A stretch of 64,000 bases of DNA from Talinum fruticosum (taxonomy: Eukaryota; Streptophyta; Magnoliopsida; Caryophyllales; Talinaceae), in contig JAITYX010000007.1 in NCBI GenBank assembly GCA_021018815.1, positions 10,912,001-10,976,000 on the forward strand, written 5' to 3'. This document shows, piece by piece, positions 1-11,200 of the stretch (position 1 is the stretch's first letter; each line of letters opens with the position of its first letter). A model generated the notes under the pieces. The model was not told the DNA's origin and did no database searches. It saw nothing but the letters and a program-made list of their open reading frames with translations. The position numbers were made by a program, and so were the translations under genes.

Positions 1-3000
1 AATACTAAGAACATTATTACGTTGATGGGTTTCCAGTTCGTTTGATAATGCGGATGTCGTCTAAAGCAGAGGTCATATGGATATTTGTTGGGTATCCAAC
101 TAAGCTCTTGAGCCTAAAGTGACTGAAGTTTACGATAATCCTTCCCGAGATCACCGAGACAAGTAATCTACAAAAACACTCAAATCTTCTCGTAGGATAT
201 TAAGCCACCAACTATCAATCAAGTTAGAGGATTACATCCTAAAAAAGTCAAAGAGACAAGAAATTAAGGATATGATTGTAGGAAGGGGTGTGAACAATAA
301 ATTTATATCTTAAAATTTAGAGAAATTATCATGAATTTTAGACCGTAAATTTTTATTATTTACCGCGCCCAAATTTATTAGCTTTTTCTTGTCTTTGGTG
401 CATCACGATTTATTTGACACACTACGACCTAATGGCTGCTATTTTGATTGCTTGGTTTTGGTAGCATTTCTTTTGGCACGTAAAATATGCATAATATTAA
501 CACAATTAAAAAACAAAACGTTTATAATTGGATTCATCTAAATTTTTAGATCAGCTATCTCATATTATATATTTTTAAAAGTTTATTGTGAGGCGCTCTT
601 ATTCAAAATGAACTATTAAATTCTTGAAACATAATTTTTTTTTTTAAAGGGATAGGAATACCAATAAATAAGGTAGAAAAAGGATAATCGAACTTAATAT
701 CTAATGTATGTAGGATATCGTGACATAATTTTACTAATACTAGTAAGATGAAGGATAACCTTATCTTTAGCGGCGTAATATTTGTTTCCGTGAATAAGTC
801 CAATGTTTAATTTTCTTAAGTTGTGTGGTATCATGAGTTCGGTTATCGTGAATCGATAACATCTTGAAGAGTCATTACTAGAAACCTTGGTTGATTATTC
901 AAATTTTACTAATATTAACCTTTGCACCTCATCTACATGTATGCTGATATACAAGAAAATTTGTTATCCATAAAATTTATACATTCATTAAAAAAAGAAT
1001 AAATAAACATCATAGCATTTATGAATGAAAAAAAAAAAAAAAGATGCTTAGCCCCTTTTGAAGGAGGTATGGAAGTTCGAAAAGAATTGGATTCTCTACA
1101 CTAGCCCAAAAAAAAAAAAAAGGCTCTGTTATATCCAAACCCACAAAAAGGTTTACATAGGATCCAGAAATGGATACCCATCGAAGCCCAATAACCCAAA
1201 ATTAAGCCCAAGTTCAATTCATCTCCATCTAATTCAAAGAATTTAGTATAAACTTGAAATTAAATTCCATAATATCACATTACTTTATTTTAAAAAAATA
1301 GTTTGGCAAGAAAATTTCATAATAAACCATCGTAAATCAATTTCCAGCCTATTTTCTTTCTTTATTAATTTTACAATTCGCCATTATGGTGACTTTACTC
1401 ATGACAAATAGGATTAAGAAAAAAAACGATACGTATAATGGCGAATTCAAAAATTAAACACACTGAGATCGAAAGTGTATGCACATGATTTTGTGATCCA
1501 TACTAAGGTTGATATATATCGATTTAATTTTTTATTTTTTCTATACAAATCCCGTCCTTGAAAAGGACCGAAATTAGATAGTTTTGGTATCTTTTAATTA
1601 CATCATATTGTTAAATGATAGATAACATTGCATGTTAATAATTAGTAAAAGATTACCTTATAATTAAAATTTTTATCTCCTCCTACAGCATGTGGACCAA
1701 AATTTTTAATATTAGCATAATTTTTATTAGATTCCATGATAATGTGAGGATATGACATATTGCGTTAAAGGACAACATCCAAAGAGACCAAAATGACGGT
1801 TCACCAATAGCATACTTAAATTGTTTAGGAGTGTCCAAATTTGACAGCGAAATATTTGTGTAGGAATCAATCATTCAACTTTTAATATACGCTACAACTT
1901 TTAATGTGGAAATTTGTTTTGAGATACATCACTTTTTTTGAAATTATTTAAATGATGCATCATGTTGAGGATATAACATTTTGTGAAAATTATTTATAAG
2001 TTATTTACGATGGTTTTTTTTTTTTAATTTTGATGAATTATAAGAAAAAGATAAAAATATTCTCATCTTTTTCGTGTTATCTCTCTTCCATTTGTGATTC
2101 TTCATCACTATCTTCTTCCTCTTCTTTAGTTCTTCTTATTCAAGCAAAACTCAAACCCATCTACAACCTCCAACTTAGTCCTTCAATGAGCAAGTTTTTC
2201 ACACTCCCAAATACTTCACCATGTGAAGTTGGCTCCATTGTCCGAAAGTTTTCCAAGAAGTCAAAAACCGGCAATTTCTCTTTTTGATTATTGGATTGCT
2301 TTGAGTTTTACTTGAATAAGAAGAGAGGAAGAGGAGAAGAAACAAAGAGGATGAAGAAGATGGTGATGAAAAATCAGAAATAGAAAAGAGAAAAAACGAA
2401 AAAACGAGGGTATTTTCGTCTTTTTTAATAATTCATCGAAAGTTTTAGAAAATAATAAAAAACTTGTAAATAGTTTTCACAAAATGAACACAATTTTAAA
2501 TATATTTTCAAAACGACGTCTCATTTAAAAAGTTTTCACAAAATATGGGTTACCTCCCAACAATTTTTGAAAAAATTAATCTATAATAGTAGGTGTTATT
2601 CATAGATTGAGTAGCTCTCTTTATCTTAAAGACTTCGATTTTATTTAGATGAATTGTTTTTTTTTTTCAGCACTTTGTTTACATCTTGTAGTACAGAGTA
2701 TGTTAAGAGAGATAGAAACATTGTCATCCATTATCTCGTTCTAATGCTCCCCTCAAGGATAGAGCAAATTTGACTAGGGATTTTTTCTAAGTCGATTTTA
2801 GTTATGTACTTATGGACACATTATTTCTAAATTAAGCCCTGTATTTAAAAAAAAAAAAAAAAAACTCCAAGACAATTCACATGTTAGCTACCATTTCAAT
2901 AATTACGCGATTGAGTTAACCATTTTTATAATTGCTCTCGTGTATGATAACTAATTCATTTAGGTTTCAAAACGTGTTTTTGACAAGAGCTAAAATGGAA

Positions 3001-4423
3001 TTAGAATTCGAATGTTTTATTGCCCAAAATAGCAATACAAAACCATCTTCAACCATTTTTGTTATTAATACCATACCAACTATATAGTTCATCGGTCTGG
3101 TACATATGAATATCTCATGAATCTAATAGGAATAATCCGCATATGTAATAAATTGTAGTACTTATTTTTTAAACGCGCATTAAAATTTTGCGTTGTCATT
3201 TATATATGCCGACGTACATTAAAAACAAACTAAAAAAACTAAAGCATGTCTTATTAGTAATTTACAAAGAGTCAAAGACCAATTTAGACTTTCGACTTTA
3301 TGAAAATTTAGATCGTTAATATAATTCCCACCAATTTAATGAGTTAGTTTGCTTGATTAATGACCACACATGGCTAGTAATCTTGCATAACTTTTGCATC
3401 AAAAGAGGCAAGGTCATGGCACTGCTCTCCAAAAGGATTCAAAGCGATGAAAGGAGAATTTTTTATTTTTTTAAAAAAAACATGGATGAAAGATGGATTT
3501 TGAGTATTTGACCGTTTTGAAAATTTTACCCTATTTTTATCTTCAACATAATATTTTTTATGGGTAACTTATAACATACGCGTGTAATTTAAAAAAATTA
3601 AATTATGTGTTTCCTTGTAAATATCAGTTATTTTGCCATTAAGATATCCCCAAGGGGCCATTAACAGAAAATCTTACATAGTACTGCTATACAGTATGAT
3701 GGATCAGACAAAAAGTTTGTGTGTTTTTTTTTTCCGCAAATTTTTATATGAGATCGTCTTACATAAGAGTTATTGTGAGACGTTGATTTTTGAATGTTTC
3801 AATATGACTAATAATTTATACTATAATGACTTTTTCATTCGTATGTGACTAATAATTTATCAAAAAGTGACTTTTATTAAAGTAACTTTTAAATGAATTA
3901 TTAGTCATCATTTACATATTTAAAATTACTATAAAAATTTTCATTTCGTAATAACTTTTAAGTGAGATAGTCCCATAGAATACTTACTATTTTTTTAATA
4001 GGATTTGGGCGGAAACATTTAACACTAGAAAATGGAGGGATATACTTTGATTTTTATTTTTTGGAGGTGGATTATTTATGTGTAAATAGGTCGAAATTGC
4101 AACGTTAACCTCTTACTATTCCTATTTATTTTTTAAAAATAGATAATTTAAGGGCACTCGCATCAATATGTTATGTAATGTCAACCCCACTTCTAATAAA
4201 TTATGCTTTGCCGTTAATTATGTATTTTGTAGTCTTCATAAGGTAAAATTCTATAAAATCAAGATATTTTTTAATAAAAAACTTCATATTAAAATTTAAT
4301 GCTTAAAGGACGGGTTATTTTTGATAAAACTGTCTCACTTTTAAAAAAGTAAAACATAAATAAACCGTATTTTTTCATATCATTTAATTCAATAATTTGT
4401 AGATAGAGAAACTTTACCTTAGG
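1..4423. other. AT-rich intergenic region without a recognisable gene
   Basis: This stretch is strongly AT-rich, with many A and T runs. Open frames are at most about 85 codons and none resembles a known protein. The longest, at 2030-2287, reads serine-rich low complexity from a TCT/TTC-rich strand. It is followed by a purine-rich stretch (about 2318-2400) that could pair with it, so it looks like degenerate repeat DNA. I see no intact transposon ends before 3745. Confidence 0.6.
3745..3980. repeat. Short interspersed repeat with GAGATCGTCTTA-like ends
   Basis: The left end reads ATATGAGATCGTCTTACATA and the right end AGTGAGATAGTCCCATAG. The two ends are roughly complementary around a near-palindromic GAGAT(C/A)GTC core. 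The interior repeats GACTAATAATTTAT in direct and inverted forms. A second member lies at about 36425-36935 inside a PP4R3 intron, which supports a dispersed family. Class unknown; a MITE-like element is the likeliest reading. Confidence 0.4.
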
Positions 4424-4768
4424 AATTTTGTATCAAAAATTACATCAAGGTACCCTCGGGTTTGATGTAACTATTTTAAGGCCCCGAGGTATGAATAATT
4501 ACTCCTAAGTACGCCGATATTTAGTGTAATATTCTTTTTGACCCTTTTCCAGCTCAAAAGTTACCGGAATGATAAAAGTCTATTTTACCCTTAATAAGGC
4601 CTGTAAAATTTAACCAAACAAACTTAAAATATTTTATTTTAATTGTAATTTTTCAAAATCCCTAATCTTCTTTCCACTCAATCGGTTTTTCATCTCCTTC
4701 CTTCACTCTGTTCCATTCTCTCTCCCCTTCCCGCGCCTGTTCGCTACCTCCATCGTGTACACTGTTCT

Positions 4769-4792
4769 CCTCTCTCTCTCTCTCTCTCTCTC
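4769..4792 (+). repeat. (CT)n microsatellite inside the MULE-like element
   Basis: An uninterrupted run of about twelve CT dinucleotides. It lies in the GC-richer interior segment and resembles the CT tracts common in plant 5' leaders. Confidence 0.85.
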
Positions 4793-4880
4793 ACATCTCT
4801 CTATTCGTCATCTGTCGTGCGTTGTCTGTGGTAATTATCTAACTATATAAATGACGAGACTTAAATGACAGACTTAATTT

Positions 4881-5024
4881 GGATATCATGTGTGTTTTTT
4901 GAAGTTTTAATAGGATTATACCTATTTTGGATATCATGTGTGTTTTTTGAAGTTTTAATAGGATTATACCTATTTTGGATATCATGTGTGTTTTTTAAAG
5001 TTTTAATAGGATTATACCTATTTT
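4881..5024 (+). repeat. 48-bp tandem repeat, three copies
   Basis: Three head-to-tail copies of a 48-bp unit start at 4881, 4929 and 4977, each beginning GGATATCATGTGTG. The first two are almost identical and the third has a few changes. The words AACTATATAAATGAC and GACAGACTTAA occur on both sides of the array. It lies inside the MULE-like element. Confidence 0.9.
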
Positions 5025-5460
5025 AGATGTCCAACTATATAAATGACAGACTTAAATTTTATAGGTGCTTGTTACATTTTATTGTATTCACATTTATATG
5101 ACTATACCAAAGGATACATTATCAACATTTTCCAATTTTAATTTTAAATAATTAAAAAATTACTTATAAAAAATCACAGCATAAAAAAGTTATAAATTTT
5201 GTAAGTACAAAGTTTTTGAAACAAGTAACTATAAAGATTAGAACATAAAGAAATTACAATTTTTATCTTGTTAGATGAGAAGAATGTAAAAAATCAATGT
5301 TTTCAATTTCAATTATTGAAAGCGAGAGATAAAATTGGTACTCAACAAAAAATTTTAAATTTCCTACTCAACATATTGGATATATGATGTCAATAATAAA
5401 AATGCACCGTAGAAAATATTACAACAAAGGGAAGTATATCTATGAGTATATTTTCATTCT

Positions 5461-5696
5461 TTAAGGGCCTTTAAATAGTTATACCAAACCTTAAGATACC
5501 TATGGATAATATTTTGCAAATGTCGGGTATCTAGGAGTAGTATTTCATACCTCGGGGCCTTAGAATAGTTACACCAAACCCGAGAGTACCTATGGATAAT
5601 TTACAGCAAAAGTCAAGGTACCTAAAAGTAATTATTCATACCTCGAGGCCTAAGAATAGTTACATCAAACCCGATGGTACTTTTGTGTAATTTTTG
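5461..5696 (+). repeat. Tandemly repeated right terminus of the MULE-like element
   Basis: The right terminal unit is present about two and a half times at a 90-91 bp period. Compare AAGGGCCTTTAAATAGTTAT near 5464, GGGGCCTTAGAATAGTTAC near 5554 and GAGGCCTAAGAATAGTTAC near 5645. Each is followed by CCAAACC or TCAAACC. The left end has a single copy, so the element is asymmetric. Confidence 0.8.
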
Positions 5697-5706
5697 AATT
5701 TTATAT

Positions 5707-7830
5707 CCATAGTTTCCCCTAATTTAGGTGATTAATAGTAGCATTTGAGCATTTAGTTAAGGCTAATTTGTCAAACTTTCACAATATACATTTTCAGCTA
5801 AAAAGTTTGCCGACAACAAACCTTTTTTTTTTTAATAAAAAAGCAAAGATTTCATTCAATAATTTGTTCATCAGTTCTAAAAATTGGAAAGTCAAACTCC
5901 CTCGTATAAAGGTGGCCTCTATCTAAGTGTAATTGTTTAAATTTTATAATTATTTATTTGGATCTAAATTGAACAATAATATATGTAATTAGTTACTGTT
6001 GCGTTGATAATTAACATTAAATTATGTATACTTTAAAACTATAGACAGTTAAGTAATAAAAAATTGATCAGTAAATTCTCAAAATTTCTGTATAGATTAA
6101 CTTTTTGGATTTTACTTTGAAGAAGCTTTCAAGTAGGCTAATTCAATTTATTTTCTAAATTTATTATAAAATAGATAACTAATGTGTTCATATTATTTTA
6201 TTTATCTTCATTTATTATTTAATTAACTGATGATAAAATTAAGATTTAAAAAAGTAACAAATTACATCTCACGAAAAGTATAATTTGAATAAGCAAGTGA
6301 TAGAGATTCTATTCTAATAAATTTTGATGAACAAGTGGTTAGACGTTAAATTCCATCCAATTTTTTTTTGGTTGGTATATCAAACGTTTAAGGTAAAAAT
6401 ATTCTCAACAATTGAGTTTTTAAAGATTAAAACTTATATTCTCTTTGCTAACAAAATGATCGAGATCGCTACTAACTCAACTAACATTTTGTTAATAACC
6501 TATATCAGTATAAACCTTGCCCCTTTTGATATGCAAGACTTATCCCCTAGCCCCTGTTGAGGGGACTTGCCATGGATCCTAAATTATGACCCTCCCAATC
6601 CCAAGTACAAGAGGTGGACCAGAAAAAAGAAAAACAAAAAGGAAAAAAATGAATATGTCCATAACCCAACCTATAAATACAAAATAAATGAGAAGAATAC
6701 ATAGGCTAAGGCTATACATCTGTCACAAGTCTCCCTAAATTCATTGCTCCTCCATATCAAAATTATTAGTAACATCAACACATCGTTTCATTTCTGATTT
6801 TCCACAAAGACTAACTTCAGCAACCAAGGACCACAATAGGCTATCATTTCTCTTTTATTAATAAGAAAACTCCAATTTGTTTTAGTTTCTTTTTTCCCAT
6901 ATTGAAAATATTTTCTCCGCTTCAATTCCTGTTTGTATTGACGAGTACATTATAAACCTAGTCGAGTAAGTGAGAACTCCATCACGTCATATTTGTTTGA
7001 TATGAAGGATATAATATAGATGATATTTATGTTTTTAGAGTGATCGGTATTTTATTTATAAATGACTTATAGTTAAAATTTAAGCGTAATTAATAAATAT
7101 CTATATAAAAGGATATTGAAATTTAATTTGTTATGAATTATAACATTTCAAATGATATAAATTATTTTAAATTATAGCCCCACAAGTTTAGGTTTTATCA
7201 TATCAATTATATCAAACAATGTATATGTAAAAGTTTAGTTCCTTGTCTTCACTAATTTGTTTTGAAAGAGGTTGCCTTATAGATATTTAGCAAGGAATGC
7301 CAATGCTATGCTAACCATATTTTGTTTTTTCTTTAAAAATAAGTCTTGTCCATCAATTGTCTCACATATGCCTATTGGGAGAATTGAGATAGTATCAACA
7401 AGAAACTACAAATTTATAAAAAATCAGTTTAAAAAACGGTTAGTACGGATATCCCGAATACATATTTGTAATCTTTTTCGGTGTCTTCTTTTGATAGCAA
7501 TCGATAAATAATTTTAATAGTTAATTTTTCAAGTGTCGCTTTGTTATTTAGTTATAAACAATATGAGGTGATAAGGACTAAGGAGCTCAAAAAGTCATGT
7601 AATTAGGATATGAGGAGGGCACTAATGATGAACAACAATAAAGGATAGGCTAATAATATCAACCATTAACATACCAGATGTAAAATAAAGTTAATAAATT
7701 TCATCCGATTCAGATTATCCAAATTTATTTAATTCAAAAAAATCGGAATATAATTGTAAATTTACGTCACTTATTCTACCAAGAAAAAAGATAAAGTAGA
7801 TATGAACAAAATATTATGTCCAAAATTTAT
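5707..7830. other. Gene-free region upstream of CAMTA
   Basis: AT-rich DNA with no frame that resembles a protein and no repeat with clear ends. The last few hundred bases should include distal promoter sequence for the CAMTA gene, but I recognise no specific element beyond a possible TATA box nearer the gene. Confidence 0.5.
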
Positions 7831-8076
7831 GGTTGTTTAATTGAAAATTGAGACCCAAAATTGGGACGCTTCGGGCTTGCATTTGAAATTTGATTATTCA
7901 TCCAATAGACATACATTGAACTATACACTTCTTCTTGGAAAAGAAAGAACGGAAAAAAAAGAAAAAGAAAAAGAAATAAAAAAGAGTCGATACACACGGA
8001 GAGAGAGAAAGAGAGAGGAACCTTTGTCTACCCTGTCAATTTCTATCTGCCTTTTTGCCCTTCGAATAATTCTGCT

Positions 8077-8167
8077 CATATATACTACACAGACACATCG
8101 ATTTAGTAGTACTCCATTTTTCTCTCTCATGATCGACGACTGTTCTCCTGAAATTGGCTCTCTCTGA
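8077..8167 (+). promoter_or_regulatory. Candidate TATA box and 12-codon upstream ORF of the CAMTA gene
   Basis: TATATAC at 8079-8085 is a possible TATA box. About 45 bp downstream, an ATG at 8129 opens a 12-codon frame (MIDDCSPEIGSL) ending in TGA at 8165-8167, 90 bp before the CAMTA start. If transcription begins just after the TATA-like site, this small ORF lies in the leader and could lower translation of CAMTA. The transcription start is not known, so this is inference. Confidence 0.35.
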
Positions 8168-8257
8168 CAACTAATCTGGGATTTTTATCATCTGGGCACT
8201 CCAGCTTCTCTCTGTTCTTCATTGCATCTTCTCGGACTTGGGTTGTTTTTTTGCATC

Positions 8258-11200
8258 ATGGAGAGCACTTTCCCTGGCCGGCTTGTGGGGTGGGATATTC
8301 ATGGTTTCCTTACTGTGGAAGGTATGATTATGGAATCCCAATTTAGTTTTGTTCTTGAATTTACTTTGTGTTTATGTTTTTTGAGCCAATTTTGATGCAT
8401 TTCAGATTATGTCATTTTGTTTGGTGTTTATTGCCGTTTTATTGTTTGCTGATTCTTGGAGATTTTTGTTTTTTGTGTCACTATTTTGTTTATGTAATCT
8501 ATCTGCTACTGCTGCTCCATTGGAGTTTACCCAGAATTCCTTTTCTGTGTTTAGAATTTGGTAATCTTTGTGGGGTTTCTTTTGCTTTCACTTTTGGAAA
8601 AAAGGGTTTCTGGGTTTGTTAATTTTTTCCTTTTGGTGTGACCATTTGAATTGTGATAGGGAGTTAACTGGTACTTAATTTTTGCCTGTGTTTCACTTTC
8701 AGCTTGAGTTGGCTTCTGAAATACCTCATCCTATTGAGGGGGTTTAACAGTTCAACAAAGTCATACTGTGACTCTAAAAATTTGTTTCTTAAAATAGTAT
8801 TTTTATTTTTTTTAAATATTGGGAAAAGTTTTATGGATTTCTTTGACAGATGTGAACTATTGGGGTACTTAGGGATCTGGTGGGAAAAATGATTTTCTTT
8901 CTTGTGATTTTGGCTTGGGCAGTGTCTTTTGAAAAGCATTTCTCCCGTGTTGTGGTAGAAATTTGGATGTAATTCTTACCTTCATTGCCATGAAACATCG
9001 CTTACTGCTTCTACTTCATGGATAGATTTGGATATCCCAAGCATAATGAAGGAAGCTAGCAGCAGATGGCTACGGCCCAACGAGATTCATGCTATGCTCT
9101 CTAATTTCTCTTACTTCACCATCAATGTTAAGCCTGTGAATTTGCCAAAAGGTAACTACCCCTCTTATTCTATTTTTTTTTTTTGGGAAACAAAACTCAT
9201 GCTGAAAGTTAGTCAATGTTTTTGTTCTGCCATGGATGTTTGCCTGTTCTCAACAGAAGTTGTTCTAATGATGTTGTACTGCAACTTTTGCAAAATTTTC
9301 ATGTATTAATGTGTTTACTCTCTGGATGTTGCTGAGTGTCTTTGTGGCATATGATTCTTCCTTATTGGGCATTGTTTGATTCTTGTTTGTCTAGCTAAAA
9401 GTGATATTTCTTGTTGGGCATTTTTTAGTCTACTCGTAAATGTGATGAATAAGTGTTACATTTGTCTATGTGGGCATGATTTGAATTTGTTTTGTTATGT
9501 CTGTGAAAATTCCTTAATGATGGCTCACTTCAACTGTAGGAGGCACAATTGTGTTATTTGACCGGAAAAAGCTACGGAACTTTCGGAAAGATGGCCACAA
9601 CTGGAAGAAGAAAAAGGATGGAAAAACCGTTAAAGAAGCTCACGAACGCTTGAAAGTGAGATGTTTTCCCTTCCACTGGTATCGTTGTGAATATATTCAT
9701 GAAATAAGCTTGTTAATATTCCCCCTCTCATCATCATCTCTTATTGGAAGTTGGTTAATCACATTGCTTTTCCATACATGGATATAATCTTAGCTAAATT
9801 TAACTTCCATTAGTTGTGTATTAAATTTAACTTCCATTAGTTGTGTAAATGGATATAATCTTAGCTAAATATTGCTTTTCAGTTGTAATTGCTTTATGCT
9901 TACTGTAAAAGAAAGGCAAGACGGCAATTAAAGCAGGGTTCATTAGTTTTGAAAGTTGGATCATAACATGCTATTGGGCTTCCCTTACTTGCATATACTG
10001 CTGCTTCATTGGCTTGCACTTCGATGATTTTAGCCTTCAAGGATCACTGGAGCTCTGAAGAATTTTGTCAGCATATTTGTTTCCTAAAAGTTCATATAAA
10101 TGATCCTTTATTTGTTATCAACTTAGTTTCTGTGTGTATCTAGATGTTTATTTGTTCATGTGTGTTGGTTTACTCACATTTCTGTCTTTTCCTGTATATT
10201 TTTTATCCTTCTCATGTCTTTTGTTGCCCTTGATTTTCCTTTTTTCTCGCTGAATCAAAAAGTCCATTTCCCTATTTGTCTAGGAGAAGGTTATGTTACC
10301 TATGTAGTTCGTGACAATGTAGAAGTTAATAAGAGGGTGTCTACTTGGATTTCTTTATACTTGATAGAAACTTGAAAAAGATAAAAAATCTCTATGGCCA
10401 GTCCCAGCTAGATCTTTTTTAAATTTTTTAAATTTTTTATCATATTCATACTTATCCATGCTGTCTAGAAGTTGCTGCTTTGCTTACTATTGTGTCTAGA
10501 AGGTTCGCTTTTATCTCCTTACACTCCCCTTTTTCCCAGGTTGGAACTGAAGAAAGGATACATGTATACTATGCTCATGGAGAAGATAACCCCACTTTTG
10601 TTCGGAGGTGTTATTGGTTGCTCGATAAGTATGTATGCTTGAGAGCACTGTACCTACTGTTGAACTCCAAGAGAATGTATTTTTCTGTGCTTGTGCTGCA
10701 TAAACTTTGCTCTGATTGGAATTATTTTCTCCATGTTTTTGTTTCAGGGATTTGGAACACATTGTGCTTGTTCATTATCGTGAAACTCAAGAGGTTAGCT
10801 ACCTGACTTAGCAGCTCTTATCTAATTTGATTGCAGAAATGACTTGAGATGTGAGTTGTACTGTTTAAGTTGTCATTAACAAGACAAATGCATCTAAAAT
10901 AGTGGTCAATTTGATGCACAGAAGAAGATTACATGGAATGGAATTGATGACTTGAGTAATAGATAAAACTATTTTTCCAGCATTTCTTTCTCATTGGATG
11001 ACAATTTGTTAGAGAGAATAAACTACAAAAACTAACAAGAATAATATTGCAAATACCTATGACAATCATAAGTGTGGATCCAGAATTAGATGTTTAAATG
11101 AATATACGAGTAACAGTAGATTGTAATGGTGGTGGTAGTGATAAAGTAGCATTTGTGAAAGTAAGCAATAGAAATGGATATAGCGATAGAATTCCAAATC

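Larger units (their letters stand above)
4434..5696. mobile_element. Non-autonomous MULE-like element with long terminal inverted repeats
   Basis: Both ends begin CAAAAATTAC when read inward and stay similar for about 70-100 bp, sharing blocks such as TCGGGTTTGATGTAACTATT and CGAGGTATGAATAATTAC. Flanking bases AATTTTGTAT (4424-4433) and AATTTTATAT (5697-5706) match at 9 of 10 positions, consistent with the 9-10 bp target duplication made by Mutator-like elements. No transposase frame is present in the 1263 bp, so it would need an autonomous partner. The interior carries a GC-richer, CT-rich stretch (about 4670-4840) that looks like a plant 5' leader, and a 48-bp tandem repeat. A captured gene fragment (Pack-MULE) is possible but unproven. 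Confidence 0.75.

Noticed and set aside
2030..2287. An 85-codon Ser-rich frame in the left intergenic region
   Set aside because: Low-complexity TCT/TTC-derived sequence with a complementary purine tract just downstream; no conserved block and no gene structure.
9028..9151. Alternative CAMTA start in exon 2
   Set aside because: Exon 1 (8258-8321) encodes a plausible N-terminus and joins in phase through GT-AG, and no ATG precedes the CG-1 core in a better context.
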